Positions 1-8,873 of a DNA stretch of 29,897 nt are shown in pieces. The DNA is from Perkinsus olseni (Eukaryota > Perkinsozoa > Perkinsida > Perkinsidae). The notes beneath the pieces are model-generated. The model ran no database searches. It was given only the letters and a program-made list of their open reading frames with translations, and was not told the origin of the DNA. The stretch spans positions 1 through 29,897 of the forward strand of contig JABANP010000597.1 in the NCBI GenBank assembly GCA_013115135.1. The letters run 5' to 3'. The translations under genes were made by a program, and so were the position numbers. The number at the start of each line of letters is the position of its first letter. Position 1 is the first letter of the stretch.

Positions 1-183
1 GTGCGATGCATCGCAAGATGCGCAAAGATACTCGTATCTTGAAACGGCTGTCTGCATGAAACGGCTGTAGCTGAGGTTCGATTGAGAGCCAAAACTAGAA
101 GACTTTTGATCCCCCTTGACCTCTGATCTGTGTTGATATATGACTAATCCTCCTAAAGCGGACGACCCCGATGATTCCGCGCA
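1..183 (+). repeat. 5' long terminal repeat (first base missing)
   Basis: Identical base for base to 5978-6160. It contains a perfect 14-bp palindrome at 2-15 (TGCGATGCATCGCA), a 7-bp stem with a 2-nt loop at 25-40 (AAGATAC/GTATCTT), and a direct repeat GAAACGGCTGT at 41-51 and 58-68. The polyprotein ATG at 140 and its first 14 codons lie inside this repeat. The ends TGTGCG and CGCGCA form an imperfect terminal inverted pair. Just after the LTR, CGGGATCAAAAC agrees at 8 of 12 positions with an initiator-tRNA primer site, which is too weak to call. Confidence 0.9.
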
Positions 184-3100
184 TTCTACCGGGATCAAAA
201 CTAGGCATTCACCACGCCTAGGTGCCGAAGGCTCTCTACAACCTTTGCTGGTTGAAGCGACGTCCCACATCATCGAGACCAACAGGAAAGTCAATAAGGA
301 GATGTTCCAGGCCCTAACCAACCAGCTCGCTGAGACCAACAAGATGCTGTCGAATCAAATGGCTGCTCTCTGCAACGCAATGTCCGAGACGGTGCACAGT
401 ATGAGGACATCCCCAACACCCAGCCAACAGAGTTTCCCTACCGATGACACTTTGAAGCCCAGTCGAAAGACTAGTAAGTCTGTCAACATCAGCAACGACG
501 AGGTAGCTACCAAAGCCAAGAAGACGGTCGACAAGGCAGATCTATCCTTCCTCGGATCCCATAGCAACGGGGTGACCAACTACTGGACCGGCGACAGCGA
601 CGACAGATCGGTAACAAGGCTGAAGACCCTCTTAGAAGGTCAGCATCTATACCGGTTCGGCGACTGGGCAGTTAAGTATTTGCTGTGTCTCCGAGTACTA
701 GCCCCGTCCATCCGAGAGGTGGCAGCTATGACAGTGGAGCACAGCAATATGTACAGCACCTTCGAGGATCTGCACGATGCTCTCTGGGTCTACCTGACTA
801 AGGAGTACTCTTCATCTCATGACGATGAGACCTCTAGAGGAAAGCTCCAAGCCTTGAAGATGAACACTGTGAAGAACGACGCCGAAGTTGTAACGGCATA
901 TGATCGCTATCTTCAACGCTTCGGGTTGATCCGTATCGAGTTCTTGCATGAGCATGTGGAAGACTGTGAGAGCTCTCGCCTAAGGAACTCAGAAGAACTA
1001 GCTCATTATTTCTACCATGGGCTCTCCGATCGTGTCAAGCACAAGCTCATATCGGAGATTAAGGACGCTGCCATCTACAAGGACCTAGACCGGTTGAAGG
1101 ACATCACGAGGCACGTGTGTCGAGTTCTATCCAAGAAGGCCAAGACCAAGTCACCATCGGCTCCCGCGCTTGACTCTCAAGAGGAAATCGTCGACATCTC
1201 CCGTCCCTTCTACAACCGGTCATTCCGACAAGCTGAAGCCAACAACGTGGAGGCTACTATCACCAATGACCACATAAAGACATTCAAGTGTCAGCGATGC
1301 CTCTCCAATGATCACTCTACTGTGCTCTGCCCTGCCTCGGACGTGAGTCTTCCTGCTTGTCGTTGCAGAACGTGCGGTATGGTTAACCATCCGGAAGCCC
1401 CTGCACCATGTCCCTCCCTGATGAAAGGACCTATCACGTGCATGAGGTGTTCCGGCCAGGGCCATTTTGCTCGGGCTTGTCAGGCCAAGGAGCTGAGACC
1501 GATGCCTGTGGAGCAGAGGAAGCTGATCTTCGACAGAGTTAAGGCGAAGAGAACACCGACAACAACGACGGTGAAAGACTCCCAGGTGAATCTAGTTGCG
1601 CTATCGACTAGCAAGACCCGATCGGACTCTAGCTTGACCAACATCGACATCTACCTAAACACGGACAACAAGCTCCGCTACAAGCAGTCTGCTCTGGTCG
1701 ATTCCGGTGCTTCTCACTGCTTCATCCACCCCGACCTGATTCACCAATGGAACAGGGCCGGGGTCGAGATGAAGGTCCTCCCGGCAGGACACGCGGCGAC
1801 CAGTAGCGACGGCTCGAAGGACCCTATACCCATCGACACGGCCGTGGTGCTTCCGGTGACCTTCTCCACTACCGAGTGTGCCACTATCACCATCAAGTGC
1901 TACGTCTACCCCGACCTTAGCCACCAAATGTTGTTGTCTAGTTCTGTGCTGCGAGAAGCTGGTTGCCTGTGGTTCATGCTCCCAGGATATGCGGATTGTA
2001 TGCTCCTCGGAGAGTCGGCACAAGAGCTCCGAGACATCCTCGATACCCTCGGCATCCAGCCTCGCCCACTAGAACGATCATCCTCCCTGGCCCCCGACCA
2101 TCTCAGCCTCAACTGCCTCAACCTTCAAGCCTTATGCTACGACGGCCTGGACACCAACTGGGAATCTACCCATCGCCTGATGTCTTGTACCTTGCAGCTT
2201 GGGACTGGTAGCGGTGGGCCGGAAAGCTCCGACCTTTACGCCGATGAACAAGAAGCACTCCGTCGGTGCGAGGAGCTCGCCATTGCTCAGTCTCCTATGT
2301 CAGTACCGCCGACCGAGGCATCTGTCGGCGACTTCGAGAGTACGGAAGATCTCGCATCTCGGTGCTTCGACATCCACTTGCAGCGAGATCCAGAGAGCGC
2401 CCCTGACGGTCGGCCAGTGCTGAGAGTACCATGGAAGTCCGAGCTCAGACCACCAGTCAACAGCTACAAGGCCAGGCGCTGTGATCTGGCCATCATGAGG
2501 AAGCTCCCCTATGGCAAGAAGGAAGATTTCCGCAAGAAGATATACGAGTTCGTCTCGTATGGTTTCTGCACACCGACCAGGGCGGCAGGCTCTGATGCTC
2601 AGCTCGAAGCCTACATGGAGTCGGTTCGCGACGACATGGACAAAGGGCATGTGCCGACTTCCTCTTTGACGGGACGGTTCATCCGGGCATTCTGTGTTCA
2701 TGACCCTGTGAGTGTCTCGACACCCATTCGGGTCGTTTTGGATGCTCGCCCTGACAACTTGTTCACCCACGCCTTCCCTGTTGGAGAGAGGTCCTCATCA
2801 TCGTCACTGGAGGGTAACCTCCTCTATTGGAGGAGTGGGAGATACTACTTCAGCATGGATATCAGCAAGGCGTTTCTGTCCCTATCCATCCACCCTGCGG
2901 ATCGACCTTATTGTGGGGTCCAAGCTGCGGGATGCACTCTCCAATTTGGAGCTGTGTACTTTGGAGCCGGGTGGGCTCCGAGAGGACTCCAAGAGAGCAC
3001 AGAGCACCTCAAGGGCATATGGAAGGATGATCTCCAAGGCCTACCTCCACGGGTGCGGTTCCTGCCCGATGAAAGGAGAGCAGTGGCACCAGACCTTGTG

Positions 3101-5872
3101 CCGCCCGCACCTCCTGCACCTACCAAGCTCCCGTCACCAGATGATATCGACAGCTTGAAGCTCTACCTCGACGATGTTGTTGCTGCTGGATCGGAGCCTG
3201 AACGGTTGTTGGTTCTGCGCGACTTCGCTCGGTATAAGTTCAGTCGCCATGGACTTCACTGCAACCCCCTGAAGGACAACCACAACCTCCCGAGCCAAGA
3301 CCACCCGGCCGACGACGCCAAAACCTCTCGCCACTTGGGCTACAGTTACCTACCGGCCAGCGACGAGTTGGTGATGGCTTATGGCACCGGCCGTGGTTCC
3401 TGTTCGTCGACCTTGCCTGAGACCACACTGACGAGAGCCCAGGCGGTAAGTGTCCTCAGCGCTCTGTTCGACCCGGTAGGCCTTTGGAGTGAGTGCAGCA
3501 ATGGAGCCCGATTACTTCTCCGCAAGCTTGCTGCTTCCAAGTCTTGCTGGTCGACGCCCATCAGTGCTGATCTTGATGCTGCGGTGCGCCACTGGCGAGA
3601 GACCGCCCGGAGCTGCTCCTACAGGATGTCTCGCCACCTAGACTTCGAGAATGGCCAGCTCACGGGGTTCTCGGACAGCTCTGGTGAGCTGTGGTGCTGC
3701 GATGTCAGAATCGCATCGCTGAACAAGATTGACCTGACGGCCTTCAACAGGATCACCTGCAAGTACGGTTACTGTGATGACCCAGTCGGACGGCCTCGGA
3801 CAATTGTCATGAAGGAGCTCGACGCTTTGGCTCGGTTATGTGATCTTCTTCAGCATATACAGCAGCTGGTGGCGCTCATGGGCATCAAAGTGGGAGCTAA
3901 CTTTCACAACGTGGCATTGTTCTGCGACTCCGAGATAGTCATCTGGAAGCTGCTGAACTACGGCAGGACAAGAGGGTCGCTGCCACGCTTTGAGGACAAT
4001 AGGCTCAAGAGGATACATCACTTCATCTCGAAGGAGGGCTATAATGCTACGGTCTACCACATTGCCGGTGACGGGAATCCAGCTGACCGCCCGACGAGGC
4101 CCACATCCGCTCCTATGGGTGACAAACAGATCCGCGGCGCCGTGGTTGGAGCACTGGAGAAGGCTTTTGTGTTCGACTCCACTACTGCGAGGTCCAATTT
4201 GGCCATGGCAAACCACAAGAAGAAAGAACCTTCCCTCACTATCCACAACGCCGAGATTCTCGATGACTTAGATCTACAAGAAGCGATTCGTCACTCCCAA
4301 CAACAAGATCCGGTGTGTCAAGGAGTGAGGAGTGCCGTGAGGAACTCCGAGGTCGGGGACCTTGCGCACAGCAAGAACCGTCAGCTTCGGGACAAGATGG
4401 TGGTCGACGACGTTGTCAAGATTCGGACCCTAGACTGGACTGATGAGAGCGCCCCCAAGATCGGAGGATGCAAGTTCCTCGTCCCGGACTTCGACAGGGC
4501 ACTGCAGATCCGAATCCTCCGGCGCTGTCATGAGCTAAAGAGGCACTGCGGGGTATCGGCCTTCCAGAGATATGTTGGCTCACGCTTTCACTGGAAGAAG
4601 GTTAAGGCCGACTGCAAACGGCATGTCGCTGCTTGCCCGGTGACCGACCGTGACCGTGCTCCCCAGAACCTCAACAAGGCCTTCGGCGGTTCAGCATCCT
4701 GGCGCTCCGGCTTCCGTCCTATGGAATGCTGGGGTATTGATATCTGCGGTCCGTTCCGCCGAGTTGCAGCTGCTGATGACTCTTACTCCGATGACGAGCC
4801 CATATCGACCACATCCAGCTCTGATGTTGAAGTCTATGTCTTCACAGCGACCTGCGTCGCCAGCGGGTACCTTATGACTAGGACGATGTCACGGAAGAGT
4901 TCGGCAGCATGCGCCGCAGCTATCCGGTCCCTTATCGCCGCAGAAGACTACCCGTACTGCCTCATTTCAGACCAAGATAAGGCCTTTTGCTCCAAGGAAT
5001 TCCAGGGGGTCGTCAAGAGCTTTCCCTTCTCGGTGCAGCAGCTGACGGTCCCGAGGTTTTCCCCATGGCTAAGAGGGTGGTATGAAAGGATTCACCGAGA
5101 ATTGGTGCAGGCCTTGAGGGCGGCCATCAACAGTGACCAAACTCAACACCAAGCATGGACCGACACCGTCCAGGACTGTACCCGGGCTCTCAATGTGACT
5201 CCCTACTCCGACGTATCACCCCTTGCCCCCTGGCACTTAGTCAAAGGTTACCCATCTCGTCATGACGTCACCAGTCACGCTCACACCACAGACTACAAGT
5301 CCAAGATGAGCCTGCAGTCCCCAAGGTGGTATCAAGATCTTCAAGACCTTTCTGAAGAACTTCGAGAGCAGCGACAGGTGACTCTGAAGGGCTATCTAGA
5401 TTTCTGGAAGGACCGCCGGGATGATATGTACCACCGAGCCATACTCGACCGTGGTTCCGACCATCGAAACGATCTGAGTGACGGCTGCGTGGTCTACCGT
5501 TGGGCCCCCCGCGAGGACAAGCTGGCCTACCAGTGGATGGGACCTTTTATTTTTCAAGGGTTTCATGGCGATGGTAAGTCTATGGGCGTCATTCAGGACC
5601 CTACAACAGGTGCCACCACCATCGAGTCGATGCTCAACCTCAAGAAGTCCTACGCGGATCCCACTATCTCATGCGCAGTCAACTATGGCCTTCCCCCTCT
5701 CCCGGTCGGTACCCGGATCTCAATGCCCTTCGCCACTAATGGTAAAGACCAAGATTATGAAGGAGTGATTGAGAAGGTTAACCCCAATGGCCTTTTGACG
5801 ATATTGTTCGATGATGGAGAACGATACGACGACATTGACCCCAAGAAAGAGAAGGTCACGGCTATGAGCTGA
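140..5872 (+). CDS. Gag-Pol polyprotein of a BEL/Pao-like retrotransposon
   Basis: A single 1,910-residue frame. In order: a Gag-like region with a coiled N-terminal part (about 30-95); three zinc knuckles near 384-397, 406-421 and 434-447, the first and third being CX2CX4HX4C; an aspartic protease with DSGAS near 521; a reverse transcriptase with FSMDISKAF near 905 and the catalytic YLDD near 1009-1012; a Pao-type segment with LSALFDPVGL near 1105; an RNase H region with FSDSSG near 1177, a CDSE acidic motif and NPADRPT near 1312; an integrase with a zinc-binding HX4H...C...C region near 1465-1510 and a D, D, E triad near 1534, 1610 and 1650; a GPF-type module; and a C-terminal Tudor/SH3-like segment (about 1853-1905). 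No stop or frameshift interrupts it, so it may encode a working element. The ATG is the first in frame and lies in the LTR. Confidence 0.93.
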   Translation: MTNPPKADDPDDSAHSTGIKTRHSPRLGAEGSLQPLLVEATSHIIETNRKVNKEMFQALTNQLAETNKMLSNQMAALCNAMSETVHSMRTSPTPSQQSFPTDDTLKPSRKTSKSVNISNDEVATKAKKTVDKADLSFLGSHSNGVTNYWTGDSDDRSVTRLKTLLEGQHLYRFGDWAVKYLLCLRVLAPSIREVAAMTVEHSNMYSTFEDLHDALWVYLTKEYSSSHDDETSRGKLQALKMNTVKNDAEVVTAYDRYLQRFGLIRIEFLHEHVEDCESSRLRNSEELAHYFYHGLSDRVKHKLISEIKDAAIYKDLDRLKDITRHVCRVLSKKAKTKSPSAPALDSQEEIVDISRPFYNRSFRQAEANNVEATITNDHIKTFKCQRCLSNDHSTVLCPASDVSLPACRCRTCGMVNHPEAPAPCPSLMKGPITCMRCSGQGHFARACQAKELRPMPVEQRKLIFDRVKAKRTPTTTTVKDSQVNLVALSTSKTRSDSSLTNIDIYLNTDNKLRYKQSALVDSGASHCFIHPDLIHQWNRAGVEMKVLPAGHAATSSDGSKDPIPIDTAVVLPVTFSTTECATITIKCYVYPDLSHQMLLSSSVLREAGCLWFMLPGYADCMLLGESAQELRDILDTLGIQPRPLERSSSLAPDHLSLNCLNLQALCYDGLDTNWESTHRLMSCTLQLGTGSGGPESSDLYADEQEALRRCEELAIAQSPMSVPPTEASVGDFESTEDLASRCFDIHLQRDPESAPDGRPVLRVPWKSELRPPVNSYKARRCDLAIMRKLPYGKKEDFRKKIYEFVSYGFCTPTRAAGSDAQLEAYMESVRDDMDKGHVPTSSLTGRFIRAFCVHDPVSVSTPIRVVLDARPDNLFTHAFPVGERSSSSSLEGNLLYWRSGRYYFSMDISKAFLSLSIHPADRPYCGVQAAGCTLQFGAVYFGAGWAPRGLQESTEHLKGIWKDDLQGLPPRVRFLPDERRAVAPDLVPPAPPAPTKLPSPDDIDSLKLYLDDVVAAGSEPERLLVLRDFARYKFSRHGLHCNPLKDNHNLPSQDHPADDAKTSRHLGYSYLPASDELVMAYGTGRGSCSSTLPETTLTRAQAVSVLSALFDPVGLWSECSNGARLLLRKLAASKSCWSTPISADLDAAVRHWRETARSCSYRMSRHLDFENGQLTGFSDSSGELWCCDVRIASLNKIDLTAFNRITCKYGYCDDPVGRPRTIVMKELDALARLCDLLQHIQQLVALMGIKVGANFHNVALFCDSEIVIWKLLNYGRTRGSLPRFEDNRLKRIHHFISKEGYNATVYHIAGDGNPADRPTRPTSAPMGDKQIRGAVVGALEKAFVFDSTTARSNLAMANHKKKEPSLTIHNAEILDDLDLQEAIRHSQQQDPVCQGVRSAVRNSEVGDLAHSKNRQLRDKMVVDDVVKIRTLDWTDESAPKIGGCKFLVPDFDRALQIRILRRCHELKRHCGVSAFQRYVGSRFHWKKVKADCKRHVAACPVTDRDRAPQNLNKAFGGSASWRSGFRPMECWGIDICGPFRRVAAADDSYSDDEPISTTSSSDVEVYVFTATCVASGYLMTRTMSRKSSAACAAAIRSLIAAEDYPYCLISDQDKAFCSKEFQGVVKSFPFSVQQLTVPRFSPWLRGWYERIHRELVQALRAAINSDQTQHQAWTDTVQDCTRALNVTPYSDVSPLAPWHLVKGYPSRHDVTSHAHTTDYKSKMSLQSPRWYQDLQDLSEELREQRQVTLKGYLDFWKDRRDDMYHRAILDRGSDHRNDLSDGCVVYRWAPREDKLAYQWMGPFIFQGFHGDGKSMGVIQDPTTGATTIESMLNLKKSYADPTISCAVNYGLPPLPVGTRISMPFATNGKDQDYEGVIEKVNPNGLLTILFDDGERYDDIDPKKEKVTAMS

Positions 5873-5976
5873 TTCACTATTCGTTCTTATGTATGGTTCT
5901 AACCGGTGATATATTTTTGCTAATTAGTTACACCGTTGACCGTATATATGCATTCACCATTTTGGCCCCCTGGCAA
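5873..5976 (+). other. 3' noncoding segment of the retrotransposon
   Basis: About 104 bp between the polyprotein stop and the 3' LTR. It is A/T-rich with TATATTTTTGC near 5909. No purine-rich polypurine tract precedes the LTR; the bases next to it are pyrimidine-rich (TTTTGGCCCCCTGGCAA). Either the plus-strand primer is unusual or the true LTR boundary differs slightly from my estimate. Confidence 0.6.
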
Positions 5977-6160
5977 TGTGCGATGCATCGCAAGATGCGC
6001 AAAGATACTCGTATCTTGAAACGGCTGTCTGCATGAAACGGCTGTAGCTGAGGTTCGATTGAGAGCCAAAACTAGAAGACTTTTGATCCCCCTTGACCTC
6101 TGATCTGTGTTGATATATGACTAATCCTCCTAAAGCGGACGACCCCGATGATTCCGCGCA
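5977..6160 (+). repeat. 3' long terminal repeat
   Basis: The second, complete copy of the LTR, TG...CA. It is identical to 1-183 across all shared bases and diverges exactly at 6161. Because the LTR carries an ATG plus 14 codons, this copy could start translation into the flanking host sequence if it acts as a promoter. Confidence 0.88.
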
Positions 6161-6639
6161 GCGAGAACTAAGGCACGCAGCCGAGAACGTGCTCGACGGA
6201 AAGGCATAATCTGTTTTTCGATAGGCTTCCCCAGTCCATTCTCGCTCTTCCGGGTATTCTCTGCAATATCCTTTTCTTCCAATGTAGCACATGCACGGCG
6301 GTCGGACCTCAATCTTCTGTACGTCTGCCGTGCTACGGCGGACGATTTTCAATCGTTGCCATCAGATCGTCTTCGCGGACATCCTTGGCCAGCGAGTATG
6401 ACCTTCGTTTTCCCTCCTTGCCTGGTGCAACTGAGATTGCGCTCTATGCTGCCGTACAAGTCGCTAAACCAGGTTCCTTCAGCCATACCTGAGCTGGGAG
6501 TGACGAAGACGTCCATGGCACTATGCCCGCTTAAGCGAGAGCATTCAAGACACCTTCTGTCATCCAACAGATAGAGCCGAGTTCCAAAATCAACATGAAC
6601 GCTGTCGCAGAAAAGCATGATACACACATACCAGTTCAT
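6161..6639 (-). pseudogene. Minus-strand gene fragment cut off by the retrotransposon
   Basis: Between the Cdt1 stop at 6760 and the 3' LTR lies an open minus-strand reading starting with MNWYVCIMLFCDS at 6639 and running to about 6398 (GGKTK). After a probable 78-nt intron it resumes at about 6320 in a lysine/glutamate-rich frame (for example EEKDIAENTRKSENGLGKPI) that stays open up to the LTR boundary at 6160. It then reads into LTR sequence and hits a stop near 6130. A second frame is also open here, so the exact exon frame is uncertain. I do not recognise the protein. If the model is right, the element inserted inside an exon and the rest of the gene lies beyond the left edge. Confidence 0.4.
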
Positions 6640-6759
6640 CCGTGGAAATCAGTGACTACATGTAACCCATCTTCATAACATGCGGGAGGCATCCTCAGAA
6701 GAAGAAACTCTCGTAGCCCGTCTGCATGGTAGCAAAAGTGGTGTATCGCAGCTCACCCA

Positions 6760-8811
6760 CTACCTTGTGGTGGAGGCTGTGTCCACAGGTGACGTCCGAT
6801 GCCTCGTCTTCCATACGGCGTATTCCGCATTCAGTGCAGCCTTCTCTTCACTAAGCCTCCGACGTACATGCTGGGTCTTGACCGACATGTCCATTCGCAA
6901 CAGCTCGGTTGTGCTGTCGACCTGCAACTCGATGCGTTTCTCCCACTGATGGCTCCACGGATCAAGCTGCAACTCCTGATTTAAGGATCAGACCCACCTG
7001 GCTCCGCACTATCCTTATCCAGTCTGGCGCAAACTCGACCATATGCCGGAGATGGCCCTCCAAGACCCGCCGATCAAGCGATGTGAAGGGTGTTCCGCCA
7101 CCAGCACGCGACTTGAAGTGTCTGCACGAGTACTAAGGACGAAGCCCACGGCGGCGATTCTTTGGCGCTCACTTAATGACGTCAAAGAATCGCATGGAGG
7201 CATGACCTCGTATGCTTGAATACAGCCGGTTGAGCTCGGACACAATTGAGAATAGGAGATCATAAAGGTCGAGCTTCCTGAGTGGAAGGGAACAACCACA
7301 TACGGCCGTCATCCGATACTGGTTCCATTTTGAGTCTTCGCCATCGATCCTCGCTTGCTCACGGTCCTCAGCTTCTCCCGTCCGGACCTGCTGATCGCAC
7401 CACGACATATCAGCCCAGTCTGCGCTCACTCTTTCCCTCAGCTCTTGCCGAAGTTCAGCCGGAGTTTGACTATCTGACCGACTCCGTACGTTCCGCTGGC
7501 ATGGCTAATGTACGAATGACACCGACCGAACAGAAAACGGGTGCTCACAGCTGGAGTCGAGAGCCCAGACGGCGGCGGAGTAACGCGCGTAACGAAAGGA
7601 GAAGAGGTCAGCTGCAGCTCATCCGATCGCCTCTTCTTGAGTCCTGTCGCGGTACGAGGGAGAGACTCGAGAATTTCCCGTTCATCTACCAGAAAGCCGT
7701 GCGTTGGTGGGTGTCTGCGGAATCGCATGCGGGGTTGGAGCTCTGCAGCCTCGAAGGACAGTAGTTGATTTCAGCGGCGTGTCAGCCTCGAAAGGGTTGG
7801 GGGGCAATGGAGCCTGCGCGGTATAGTCTTGGCTCGCTTGAAGGTCCTCTAAACCTGGGGAACTGGCTCTGCTTCATCCGCGACGAATTTCTTCGGGTCC
7901 TCACAGGATTGTTCCTGAGAAGCACGGCACGACTTAAGAGACCATAATCGAGAAAGCGAAAAAGCGAAAAAGCGAAAAAAAATCGCGAGAAAGTCTGGAC
8001 CTGACAGCGCGGTACACACTTGCTTCGCCAAGCGGGCCTTGAGAATTCGGTAGACAATCCCTGCTCTATCAAGTTTCTCTCCTGGGTCAAGCTGCTTGGT
8101 TATTTTGGCGCCTAACACCACGTTACTTTCACTGATCTTCGCGATTCACCACTTCCACCTGATGGATCTCTCTGTACTACGACCAGCCGTCTGAGAGGAT
8201 TGCTTCCGCCAGTTGCTATATCACACTCTTTCTCTCGCCACTCGAGGCCTAGGAGGCCATCAGCCGCGAAGACAACTTGGAGTAGTCTACCCTGAACCAC
8301 TGGTGTCAAAAAGATGCGCTCCTCACGTAACATTGGTTCGACTTTCTCAAATCGCTTTCCGCTTTGCCGCGCTACGCTCGCCTTCAGCTGTAAGTAGTAG
8401 GGCACTTGACCTTGTGTTAGAACAGCATCGAGTCTGGCAGGAGCAAGAGCTGCTGTAATTGATGACTGCCGAATTACATTTTGAACTGATCTAACACAGT
8501 CTTGTAGTGGCTAGGCAGTGGCTCTTCCACAACAGTATTAGCCTGAAAACCACTTTAAAGATTCGAAAGCCACTCAGAATCTCCACCTGTGATTCATCAG
8601 GTAACAGCGGCCCAGTCGTCACCCCGCGAGGGGTGACTGACTGGGTTGATAGTCCAGAAGCCGGGAGAGGAACGCATGTCTTACTATACACAACCAATAC
8701 GAACAAGCTGAATAACGTCATCGTGAGAATGAGGCGTGACACTCGACCCGTCAGGTTGCTTTGGAAATTAGCCTGTCCCCCATAACATGCAGCAACATTG
8801 GCAGAAGACAT
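6760..8811 (-). CDS. Cdt1-like replication licensing factor, N-terminally short paralogue
   Basis: A spliced paralogue of the gene at 8874-11614, sharing its exon order. It has the geminin-binding-like domain beginning LPSHYKTVLDQF, then YYLQLKASVARQSGKRF and GRLLQVVFAADGLL, a linker with DPKKF and PNPFEADTP, and the C-terminal winged-helix region (LLFSIVSELNRL, EFAPDWIRI, DMSVKT). Introns are short, for example 47 nt between PSG and AKIT and 51 nt at 7122-7172. Compared with the full copy it lacks about 230 N-terminal residues. Only 62 bp separate its first ATG (8811) from the upstream gene's stop, so there is no room for them. It also lacks four residues in the first domain. The 5' exon around 8600-8811 is unsure; it contains a hydrophobic, T-rich stretch that may be intronic. 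Cdt1 loads MCM2-7 at origins. This copy may be functional but regulated differently, or decaying. Confidence 0.72.
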
Positions 8812-8873
8812 CTTGCTTCATTCATAACAGCCGTAGCCCCTTGGTTCAGTAGCAAAACTTGACAGCCCACAAA

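Larger units (their letters stand above)
1..6160 (+). mobile_element. BEL/Pao-like LTR retrotransposon, apparently intact
   Basis: Two identical direct repeats (1-183 and 5978-6160) flank one long polyprotein frame with zinc knuckles, aspartic protease, reverse transcriptase, RNase H and integrase. The second copy begins TG at 5977 and both end in CA, so the LTR is probably 184 bp and the window starts at its second base. Identity over 183 bp and an unbroken 5.7-kb frame point to recent insertion. The BEL/Pao assignment rests on the FDPVGL-type segment after the reverse transcriptase, the NPADRPT motif at the RNase H end, and the PWLRGWYER motif near the integrase glutamate. A 5-bp target duplication cannot be tested because the left flank is outside the window. 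Classic primer-binding and polypurine tracts were not seen. Confidence 0.9.

Noticed and set aside
8829..8849. Similarity of CCGTAGCCCCTTGGTTCAG on the plus strand to the dinoflagellate spliced leader
   Set aside because: It needs a gap and several mismatches, and lies antisense to the neighbouring genes. The CCATTTTGGC near 5957 is also too short to mean anything.
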